Source: CAZTWC01 sp964617105 [NCBI: uncultured Myxococcia bacterium] | GTDB lineage: Bacteria; CAZTWC01 | Assembly (NCBI GenBank): GCA_964617105.1 | Contig: CAZTWC010000022.1 | Location: 1-15,566 of the forward strand | Direction: 5' to 3' | Length of the DNA: 15,566 nucleotides | In this document: positions 1 through 5,648 of the stretch, in pieces | Layout of the letters: each line of letters opens with the position of its first letter | How positions within the stretch are numbered: position 1 is the stretch's first letter | Made by a program: the position numbers and the translations under genes | The notes under the pieces: generated by a model | Databases searched by the model: none | What the model saw: only the letters and a program-made list of their open reading frames with translations | Told to the model about the DNA's origin: nothing

Positions 1-1
1 C

Positions 2-208
2 CAAAAGAAATACCAGGTTTTTGGCGGCAATATGCGCTTTATCAACACCGGCACCTGGACCAAAATGGTCAACCTGGACCTGGGTGAAATCGGAGTAACC
101 GAAAGAATGAATTACGCTCTGATCGAATACGATGAAAAGGGACATCCCGATGTCTCTTTGATGCGCTGGCGAGGACAACTACAGGTGCTGGAACAGGTTA
201 TTCATTAG
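2..208 (+). CDS. C-terminal end of a probable calcineurin-like metallophosphoesterase (partial)
   Basis: The window opens inside a gene; frame 2 is open from base 2 to the TAG at 206-208 and gives the last 68 residues. The fragment contains FINTGTWT followed by a beta-strand-rich stretch with LIEYDEKGHPDVSLMRWRG. A xNTGTW motif followed by a short strand repeating the product's own variables is typical of the last part of calcineurin-like phosphoesterases, including the UDP-2,3-diacylglucosamine hydrolase type. The metal-binding motifs would lie upstream and cannot be seen, so the family call is tentative and no substrate is proposed. It ends about 60 bases before the promoter of the next operon and is probably unrelated to it. 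Confidence 0.5.
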   Translation, partial: QKKYQVFGGNMRFINTGTWTKMVNLDLGEIGVTERMNYALIEYDEKGHPDVSLMRWRGQLQVLEQVIH

Positions 209-210
209 CA

Positions 211-226
211 GTGTCCATCCGGACAC
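211..226 (+). terminator. Short hairpin after the first gene, weak terminator candidate
   Basis: GTGTCC (211-216) and GGACAC (221-226) form a perfect 6-bp stem with a 4-base loop starting three bases after the stop codon. No T-run follows, so if it ends transcription it would not be a standard intrinsic terminator. Confidence 0.3.
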
Positions 227-270
227 CAGGTAGTTCCCACGAGAAACAACCCCCTCCACTCAATATCAGC

Positions 271-299
271 TTGACTTGCCTTACCTATTAATATATTAA
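271..299 (+). promoter_or_regulatory. Sigma-70-type promoter for the fumarate-reductase-like operon
   Basis: TTGACT (271-276) and TATTAA (294-299) are separated by 17 bases. Transcription would start near 306 and leave a leader of about 110 bases before the TTG start at 418. The leader has a small CGCT/AGCG stem near 385-396 but no riboswitch that I recognise. The rest of 209-417 shows no gene. Confidence 0.5.
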
Positions 300-417
300 G
301 ATATTCTGGTTAGCATTTGATGATTTTTCTTTGATAAGGGGTTAACTCTTCAGATGAAAACTGTTCTAAAATAGGAACCAATAGCGCTCCTAAGCGAGCA
401 GAAAAGAGGTATATAGA

Positions 418-828
418 TTGGCCACTATAATAATCAATGAAAGGTGTTTTGACAAAAAATTTGTTCGAAAACTGGAGGAAATAAGCGGAACCAATTTCCA
501 CCAGTGCATGCAATGCGGCACCTGCTCAGGCGGCTGCCCCATGGTGGATGATATGGATGTTACGCCCAGGCGTTTGATGCTGTTGGCCCACATGGGCAGA
601 AAAGACTTACTGGACGTTGCCAAAACCGCCTGGTTGTGCGCATCCTGCCACAAATGCGAAGTTCGCTGTCCCAGGGGTATTGATATTCCCAAGACCATGG
701 AAGCAATTAGGCAGATAAAATTACGGGAAAATGAAAACTACATCGAACCCTTTGAAATTCCGACTGAAACAATTAAAGAGGCGCCCCAAATCGCCATGAT
801 CAGTTGTTTTAGAAAAATGACCTCGTAA
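418..828 (+). CDS. HdrC-like double 4Fe-4S protein
   Basis: Small iron-sulfur electron carrier of 136 residues resembling subunit C of heterodisulfide reductase. Two CxxCxxCxxxCP motifs are present: C30, C33, C36, C40 and C74, C77, C80, C84. Each is followed by Pro, as expected for two [4Fe-4S] clusters. It is shorter than typical HdrC (usually 180 or more) and has no membrane span, so it should be cytoplasmic. The start is TTG with GAGG at 406-409, eight bases upstream; an in-frame stop at 391 excludes a longer protein. It is first in a four-gene operon with an HdrB-like CCG protein and SdhB/SdhA-like subunits. HdrC proteins usually hand electrons to HdrB, so it probably wires the complex to an outside donor such as ferredoxin, a thiol or a quinol partner. 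The donor is unknown. Confidence 0.8.
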   Translation: MATIIINERCFDKKFVRKLEEISGTNFHQCMQCGTCSGGCPMVDDMDVTPRRLMLLAHMGRKDLLDVAKTAWLCASCHKCEVRCPRGIDIPKTMEAIRQIKLRENENYIEPFEIPTETIKEAPQIAMISCFRKMTS

Positions 829-835
829 TTGTATT

Positions 836-870
836 AAACTACTCCCCCGCTATAGAGGGAAGTTTTCTTT
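836..870 (+). terminator. Intra-operon hairpin with T-rich tail (possible attenuator)
   Basis: AAACT (836-840) pairs with AGTTT (861-865) and TCCC (843-846) with GGGA (857-860), leaving a two-base bulge (841-842). A T-rich run TTTTCTTT follows (863-870). It sits just after the HdrC-like gene and before the HdrB-like gene, so it looks like a partial terminator or a processing/stability element inside the operon. Confidence 0.35.
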
Positions 871-896
871 CATTAATAATAAAAGGATTTCACACC

Positions 897-1775
897 ATGA
901 AGGTAAGTTATTATCCAGGTTGTACCTTAAAGACAAAAGCAAAAAATCTCGACCTGCCGGCTCTCAAAGCCATGGCCGTACTGGGCGTGGAGATGGAAGA
1001 ATTGCCGCGCTGGAACTGCTGTGGCGCAGTTTATTCCCTGGCTGACGATGATTTGATTCACCAGATAGCACCTGTCCGGGATCTGGTGCGGGCCAAAGAA
1101 TCTGGTGCGGAACAACTCATCACTCTGTGCGCCATGTGCTACAACACCCTGGCCAGAGCCAACCAGTTGATGACCAACGATGAAGAAAAACGCCAGACTA
1201 TCAATACTTTTATGGAGGAGGAGATAGATTATACCGGTGAAGTTAAGGTCTATCACCTGCTGGAGTTTCTGAAAACCCAGGTGGGTTGGGAAAAATTGAC
1301 CGAAGCGGTTAAAAAACCCCTCAACGGTCTGCGAGTAGCCCCCTATTATGGCTGCACTCTGTTAAGACCCAAAGATATCTCCATTGACCAGAGAGTAGAC
1401 AGTCCCACCATTTTTCAAGAGTTTATTCAGGCTCTGGGCGGTGAGGTAGTAACTTACTCTGAGTCCACCTCCTGCTGCTCCTCTTTTCAAATTTTGAGCA
1501 ATAAAGAGGCTGCTCTCAAAGGGATTGGCACTATCATCTCTTCGGCCAACCAATCAGGAGCCGAGGTGATAATCTCCAGTTGCCCCCTGTGTGAATATAA
1601 CCTGGGCCGGAAGCAGACAGATGCGCTTCAGGCAGACCAGAGTTTGACCGAGATCCCCACCCTCTATTTCTCCCAAATTTTGGCTTTGGCCCTGGGGATA
1701 GATGGTGATGATATCAACCTGGAAATGAATATTCCGGCCAGCAAAGCGCTGCTGGAACAAAAAGGTTTACTGTAA
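897..1775 (+). CDS. HdrB/SdhE-like CCG-domain protein
   Basis: Cysteine-rich CCG-domain protein of 292 residues, the type that carries non-cubane [4Fe-4S] clusters in HdrB, SdhE/MfrE and the C-terminal half of TfrB. The first motif is C9, C41-C42-G, C78, C81, giving CX31CCX35CXXC exactly as in the family. The second is C153, C193-C194, C229, C232, but here the double cysteine is followed by Ser (SCCSSF) rather than Gly. There is no signal peptide or membrane span. ATG has AAGGA nine bases upstream. It lies between HdrC-like and SdhB-like genes. In the known enzymes the CCG subunit receives electrons from thiols (CoM/CoB) or methylmenaquinol and passes them on towards the flavin, so I infer that it is the donor-side subunit of a fumarate-reductase-like complex. 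Confidence 0.8.
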   Translation: MKVSYYPGCTLKTKAKNLDLPALKAMAVLGVEMEELPRWNCCGAVYSLADDDLIHQIAPVRDLVRAKESGAEQLITLCAMCYNTLARANQLMTNDEEKRQTINTFMEEEIDYTGEVKVYHLLEFLKTQVGWEKLTEAVKKPLNGLRVAPYYGCTLLRPKDISIDQRVDSPTIFQEFIQALGGEVVTYSESTSCCSSFQILSNKEAALKGIGTIISSANQSGAEVIISSCPLCEYNLGRKQTDALQADQSLTEIPTLYFSQILALALGIDGDDINLEMNIPASKALLEQKGLL

Positions 1776-1851
1776 TATGAATAGGCCGGTTAATCGGTCT
1801 AATAAATTATATTTCTACTTTTATTAATTTGCCAATGCAAGTGAGGTGAAG

Positions 1852-2595
1852 ATGAGCGATGTAACAGATAAAGTAATGGCGGAGATAATTCCTGTCTACA
1901 TTATGGGGAAAAAATACGATGTCCCTGACTCCCTTACCATTATGAAGGCCATGGAATACGCGGGTTATAAATATGTTCGGGGATGTGGATGCCGGGGAGG
2001 TATCTGCGGAGCCTGCGCTACGGTTTACCGCAAACCTGGTGATTATCACATCCGGGTGGGATTGGCCTGCCAAACGGTAGTGGAACCCGACATGTACCTG
2101 ACCCAAATTCCCTTTTTCCCGGCCAACCGCTCGGTGTACGATTTTGAACAGATTACCGGCGATCCGGAACAAGTGTTTGAGGCCTATCCAGAGATGTTTC
2201 GCTGTGTGGCATGCAATGCCTGCACCAAAGTATGTCCTATGGATGTCCAGGTGATGGATTATATCTCCGCTATCAAGCGGGGTGATTTGCTGGATGCCTG
2301 CGAAATATCCTTTGACTGTATCCAATGCGGACTCTGCGCCACCCGCTGTATGGGTGAAATGCCCCAGTATCACATTGCCCAGATGGTACGCCGGATAGCC
2401 GGCTCCAAACTGAAACCCAGAGCCCAACACCTGAATACAATGATAGATAATATCAAAGATGAGCAATTCAATCCTGGTTTGGAAGAGTTAAAATCCATGG
2501 ATACCGATAACCTTAAAAAAGTTTATTCCGCCAGAGAACAGGAACCCCACATGGGCGCAGAAGATTGGCGGCCCCAGGATAATGCCCATCTCTAA
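1852..2595 (+). CDS. Fumarate reductase/succinate dehydrogenase iron-sulfur (SdhB/TfrB-N-like) subunit
   Basis: Iron-sulfur subunit of 247 residues. The N-terminal ferredoxin-like domain has a plant-type [2Fe-2S] set (C45/C47, C52, C55, C73). The C-terminal part has two complete CxxCxxCxxxC motifs: C118, C121, C124, C128 followed by Pro, and C156, C159, C162, C166 followed by Met. Classical SdhB/FrdB uses the last site for a [3Fe-4S] cluster; here four cysteines are present, as in TfrB-type subunits. I chose ATG 1852 because GAGGTGA lies just in front of it; a GTG six bases earlier would overlap that ribosome-binding site. A weak 7-bp hairpin (1782-1801) lies in the gap before it. It should carry electrons between the CCG protein and the flavoprotein encoded next to it. 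The CCG domain fused to this subunit in methanogen TfrB is a separate gene here. Confidence 0.85.
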   Translation: MSDVTDKVMAEIIPVYIMGKKYDVPDSLTIMKAMEYAGYKYVRGCGCRGGICGACATVYRKPGDYHIRVGLACQTVVEPDMYLTQIPFFPANRSVYDFEQITGDPEQVFEAYPEMFRCVACNACTKVCPMDVQVMDYISAIKRGDLLDACEISFDCIQCGLCATRCMGEMPQYHIAQMVRRIAGSKLKPRAQHLNTMIDNIKDEQFNPGLEELKSMDTDNLKKVYSAREQEPHMGAEDWRPQDNAHL

Positions 2596-2700
2596 GCAGT
2601 TGGGATTTAGCCTGTTTTAGTAGAAAAGCAAAATACCCCTCTCCGGCCTTTGCGCATGGCAAGCACGGGGAGAAAAAATTTAATATATAGGAGTTTAATC

Positions 2701-4371
2701 ATGCCGTACCCTGAAAGTTTAAAAGAATTGATTAAAGTGGTGGAAAAAACCCGGGCAGAAAGGGTAGAAAAAAAGAAAAAAGATGAAGAAGTTCCCTTTA
2801 TGAGTCTGGATGAACGGTCTGACATCTTAAAGTATCATCCCGATTTCAAAGAAGAGGGCCGGCGGGAAATTACGGTAGGCCCCAGCAAAGGTTACAAAAT
2901 AGCCCACGAGATGGTGGATCTTCTGGAAGCCAGGGCCAGAGTAAATCCCGACCTGGTGAATTTGAACAAAGTTGATTATGAAACCGATGTTTTGATTTTG
3001 GGTGGTGGTGGAGCCGGCACCGCTGCTGCTCTCACCGCTTTGCGCCATGGTTCCAAAGTATTGTTGGCCACCAAACTGCGCCATGGTGATGCAAACACCA
3101 TGATGGCTGAGGGTGGTATCCAGGCGGCCACCAAAGTGGGCAAAGATTCTCCCTACTATCATTATCTTGATGTAATAGGCGGCGGCCATTTTACCAATGT
3201 GCCCGAGTTGGTGGAAACCCTGGTTAATGAAGCCCCAGATGCTATAAGATGGCTTGAGGAATTAGGTTGTAATTTTTCCAAGTTCAAAGATGGAACCTTA
3301 AAAACCATCCACGGCGGTGGCACCAGTCGTAAACGGATGCATTACGCTGCCGATATCACCGGTGCAGAGATGATGAGAACCGTCAGGGACGAAGCCCGGA
3401 ACCATGCCGACAAGATTACGGTATTGGAGTTTTCTCCAGCCGTGGAGTTGATTCTCAACCAACATGGTGCCTGTAGCGGCGCAGTGTTATACAACATGGA
3501 AACCGAAGAGTATCTGGTAGTAAAAGCCAAGGCCGTGGTTATGGCTACGGGCGGAAGCGGCCGGCTACATATTCAAAATTTTATGACCACCAACCATTAC
3601 GGCGCTACTGCTGACGGCATAGTGATGGCCTACAGGGCTGGTGTTCCCGTATGTTTTCTGCATACAGTGCAATACCATCCCACCGGAGTGGTTTTCCCGG
3701 AGCAGGCCGAAGGAATCTTGATCACCGAGAAATTCCGCGGTTCCGGATCCAACCTGGTCAATATCGAGGGCAACCAGTTTGTTAACGAGAGAGAGCCCAG
3801 AGATGTTGAAGCCTCAGCCATTATCAGAGAATGCACCGAGCGGAGTCAGGGCGTTCCCACCCCCACCGGCAAAGTGGGTGTTTGGCTCGACTCCCCCATG
3901 ATCGATATGCTGGTCGGCGAAGGCACAGTGGAAAAAGAGTTCCCTGGAAAATTTATCCTTTACAAACGCTTTGGCATCAATATCGCCAAAGAGCCTATGT
4001 TGATTTTCCCAACTCTCCACTACCAAAACGGCGGGTTGGAGTTCAAACCCAATGGCGAAACCAAGATCCCCGGCCTCTTCTTGGGTGGAGAAGTTGGGGG
4101 TGGCACCCATGGCGAAAACCGGCTGATGGGCAACTCCCTGCTGGATATCATGGTGTTTGGACGAATCGCTGGCAACAGTGCTGGCAACTATGCCATGAAC
4201 AACTTTAAGGATGGTAAACTTTCCCTGGATCATGTAAACAAATATCACCAGGAGTTAGCAGACTCTGACGTAAAAACCGATCGGATTGCGCCCTTGATTA
4301 TTCCCGACTACACCCTGGAACATGTAAAAGAGAAACAACTCACCACCACCTACGAAGGCTCTATTAGATAA
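2701..4371 (+). CDS. Fumarate reductase-like flavoprotein (SdhA/FrdA/TfrA family)
   Basis: Catalytic FAD subunit of 556 residues, cytoplasmic, with no Tat signal. Residues 1-93 are a charged, probably helical extension absent from standard FrdA. The FAD-binding GGGGAG is at 101-106. Residues matching the FrdA fumarate site are all visible: H326 (HPTG), E343 and R346 (TEKFRG), R367 (PRD, the proton donor), H440 (HYQNGG) and R474 (ENRLMGNS). The covalent-FAD histidine position (SHTVAAEGG in FrdA) reads ANTMMAEGG, so N132 replaces it and FAD should be non-covalent. Only about 65 residues follow the last FAD motif (FGRIAG), so the C-terminal helical domain is short. ATG 2701 has AGGAG seven bases upstream; an earlier in-frame ATG at 2650 lacks a good site. 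I infer fumarate reduction rather than succinate oxidation, but a different enoate substrate is possible. Confidence 0.85.
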   Translation: MPYPESLKELIKVVEKTRAERVEKKKKDEEVPFMSLDERSDILKYHPDFKEEGRREITVGPSKGYKIAHEMVDLLEARARVNPDLVNLNKVDYETDVLILGGGGAGTAAALTALRHGSKVLLATKLRHGDANTMMAEGGIQAATKVGKDSPYYHYLDVIGGGHFTNVPELVETLVNEAPDAIRWLEELGCNFSKFKDGTLKTIHGGGTSRKRMHYAADITGAEMMRTVRDEARNHADKITVLEFSPAVELILNQHGACSGAVLYNMETEEYLVVKAKAVVMATGGSGRLHIQNFMTTNHYGATADGIVMAYRAGVPVCFLHTVQYHPTGVVFPEQAEGILITEKFRGSGSNLVNIEGNQFVNEREPRDVEASAIIRECTERSQGVPTPTGKVGVWLDSPMIDMLVGEGTVEKEFPGKFILYKRFGINIAKEPMLIFPTLHYQNGGLEFKPNGETKIPGLFLGGEVGGGTHGENRLMGNSLLDIMVFGRIAGNSAGNYAMNNFKDGKLSLDHVNKYHQELADSDVKTDRIAPLIIPDYTLEHVKEKQLTTTYEGSIR

Positions 4372-4381
4372 GATTGGTGGC

Positions 4382-4413
4382 TCCAGTGCACCACCTTCTG
4401 GTGATGCACTGGA
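4382..4413. terminator. Hairpin between convergent genes, likely bidirectional terminator
   Basis: TCCAGTGCA (4382-4390) pairs with TGCACTGGA (4405-4413), and CACC (4392-4395) with GGTG (4400-4403) around a TTCT loop, with a single C/A mismatch. It sits between the stop of the flavoprotein gene and the stop of the opposite-strand HEAT gene. Neither side has a T-run directly after the stem, so it may be a weak or factor-assisted terminator. Confidence 0.5.
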
Positions 4414-4430
4414 AGATCACAAAAAACAGG

Positions 4431-4967
4431 CTATTTCAACATTGCTAGCGCCTCTTTGGTGCCAATGTTCTTCAGAGCCCAGCGGGCAATCTCCGCTACC
4501 TCGGGATCGGGGTCATCAATATACCTGGCAATAAGGTAAGCGGCAGGAGTCAGCACCTGGGGATTTTTTGCCCCCATATGCCCGGCAGCCCACAACACCT
4601 TGGGTCGCAACTTCTCATCTCGATGATAGTTCATCAATACATCCAGAAAACTCTCGATATACTCGGGGCAGTTGTAACCGATCTCCCCTAAAATCTCCGG
4701 TGCTGCCTCTGGATTATGACCAGATTCATCGTTTAAAATCCAGACGAACCGGCTAATCAGGTCTTTGACCTTCTGGGGGTTCTTCCAACTGTATTTACCG
4801 GTCAGACGACCGATATATTTGGCTGCTTTTTTTTGCAGACTCCGATTCGCATCAAAACCGATGGAGATCAGGGTTCGCAAAAGTTTAAAGTCCTTCCCGG
4901 TTATCTCTTTTAACGGGTCTTTACCTTCCTTTAACACGGTGATTACAGTCTCTTTTATAGATGCCAT
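4431..4967 (-). CDS. Small HEAT-repeat protein
   Basis: All-helical protein of 178 residues with the HEAT/armadillo pattern of paired helices. Examples are LQKKAAKYIGRLTG near residues 44-57, AAPEILGEIGYN near 88-99, LWAAGHMGAKNPQV near 124-137 and a final VAEIARWALKNIG near 156-168, with Asp/Pro-rich turns such as DDPDPE between them. There is no signal peptide, membrane span or catalytic motif, so it is probably a protein-binding scaffold. It recalls the short HEAT proteins of sulfate reducers (the DVU0298 group), but that is from memory and unchecked. The ATG at 4967 has no convincing ribosome-binding site in front of it; the upstream sequence is AT-rich. It is convergent with the fumarate-reductase-like operon and divergent from the transporter cassette, so it is probably transcribed alone. 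Confidence 0.7.
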   Translation of the reverse strand: MASIKETVITVLKEGKDPLKEITGKDFKLLRTLISIGFDANRSLQKKAAKYIGRLTGKYSWKNPQKVKDLISRFVWILNDESGHNPEAAPEILGEIGYNCPEYIESFLDVLMNYHRDEKLRPKVLWAAGHMGAKNPQVLTPAAYLIARYIDDPDPEVAEIARWALKNIGTKEALAMLK

Positions 4968-5068
4968 AGTTCAATAATAAAATTTGATTCCAACCGAAGA
5001 CCCAAGGGCAGTAACACAGGGCAATTCTCGCAACAAAATGAATTTCCGGACGGAATATAGATTAAATG

Positions 5069-5097
5069 TTGATATCCAGTAATTGATAAATTATAAT
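5069..5097 (+). promoter_or_regulatory. Strong sigma-70-type promoter of the transporter cassette
   Basis: TTGATA (5069-5074) and a perfect TATAAT (5092-5097) are separated by 17 bases. Transcription would start near 5104, about 80 bases before the GTG start of the 62-aa membrane protein. Confidence 0.65.
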
Positions 5098-5119
5098 CTG
5101 ATTGAGAAAATAATTAAAG

Positions 5120-5144
5120 GGTAAAAACTAATTTTTTTTTTACC
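5120..5144. promoter_or_regulatory. Inverted repeat in the leader of the transporter cassette
   Basis: GGTAAAAA (5120-5127) and TTTTTACC (5137-5144) form a perfect 8-bp inverted repeat, with a run of ten T overlapping loop and right arm (5132-5141). It lies downstream of the predicted start of transcription, where an operator or a leader structure would act. Confidence 0.35.
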
Positions 5145-5183
5145 TCTAGTGCCCTGTCAATCAACAAATTTTGGAGTACACCT

Positions 5184-5372
5184 GTGAAAGAAAACAAACC
5201 AAGCGAACAACCAGGCTCTCTTCAGGGCGGCGGTTATGAGGCAGAAGATGTATTTGCCGGAGCAGAACCCTGGGTGGAAGCGGAAACCAAACTGGTGATG
5301 TGGTCATTTATCTCTGCCCTGGTAGGGTTGGTAATTTTTGCCACACTAATACATATATATATTTTACCTTAG
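5184..5372 (+). CDS. Small single-span membrane protein
   Basis: Protein of 62 residues. Residues 1-38 are polar and acidic (GGGYEAEDVFAGAEPWVEAE). They are followed by one hydrophobic segment, about residues 38-61, ending close to the C-terminus. There is no cleavable signal, so it is probably a tail-type membrane protein with the acidic part in the cytoplasm. Start GTG has GGAG at 5173-5176, seven bases upstream. It is the first gene after a strong promoter and is followed 19 bases later by an 81-residue protein and then by a YeiH-family transporter. I do not recognise the family. The position suggests an accessory subunit or regulator of that transporter, which is inference only. Confidence 0.65.
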   Translation: MKENKPSEQPGSLQGGGYEAEDVFAGAEPWVEAETKLVMWSFISALVGLVIFATLIHIYILP

Positions 5373-5391
5373 AAAACAGCGCTTACAAATT

Positions 5392-5637
5392 ATGATAGAG
5401 GTAATTATTAGTCACAACGGCCAAAATTGGCTGGTTTTTCACCAGCAATTTACTGCTGAAGCCTTAACCCTGGAAAAATTGGATGCTGAAGTTGAAAATA
5501 AACTCCGCCAATTGGGGATGTTAAAAAAAGGGGAGAAGCAGAAAGTTTTTATGGCCTTTGAAAATTCGGTTATTCCTCAATGGATACGGCAATATGCTCA
5601 ACATTACTTTAACCGGATTATTGAATTAAACGGCTAA
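5392..5637 (+). CDS. Small soluble protein of unknown function between membrane proteins
   Basis: Protein of 81 residues with an N-terminal beta-strand pattern (IEVIISHNGQNWLVF), a helix (LTLEKLDAEVENKLRQLG) and an amphipathic C-terminal helix rich in Tyr, Trp and His. There is no membrane span or metal motif. The fold pattern recalls short domains such as DUF5395, but I cannot confirm this. No ribosome-binding site is visible before ATG 5392, so translation may be coupled to the gene ending 19 bases upstream. Its stop codon overlaps the AAGGAG used by the transporter gene, which starts 11 bases later. This tight packing implies that it works with the transporter, perhaps as a cytoplasmic regulatory partner. 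Confidence 0.6.
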   Translation: MIEVIISHNGQNWLVFHQQFTAEALTLEKLDAEVENKLRQLGMLKKGEKQKVFMAFENSVIPQWIRQYAQHYFNRIIELNG

Positions 5638-5648
5638 GGAGCACTTAA

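Noticed and set aside
1807-2466. 219-residue open frame opposite the SdhB-like gene
   Set aside because: It is antisense to a gene with clear cluster motifs, and its His/Gly-rich translation shows no family features.
2640-2673. TCTCC/GGAGA hairpin with an inner TTGC/GCAA stem before the flavoprotein gene
   Set aside because: The stem is broken by large unpaired parts and no T-run follows, so it is not a convincing terminator or switch.
2650-2700. Longer start for the flavoprotein at ATG 2650
   Set aside because: No good ribosome-binding site there, and the 17 extra residues overlap a hairpin-prone leader; AGGAG sits seven bases before ATG 2701.
3831-4208. 125-residue open frame inside the flavoprotein gene
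   Set aside because: Composition rich in Arg, His, Trp and Gln is typical of an out-of-frame shadow of a conserved gene.
4341-4350. Short CACCACCACC tract as a functional repeat
   Set aside because: It lies within the coding sequence and simply encodes consecutive threonines near the C-terminus.
2701-4371. Naming the flavoprotein MfrA, TfrA or SdhA
   Set aside because: It lacks the Tat signal of MfrA, and its partner genes are arranged differently from all three, so a symbol would overstate what the sequence shows.
5132-5141. Run of ten T as an intrinsic terminator
   Set aside because: No GC-rich stem precedes it, and it lies in the leader just after a strong promoter.
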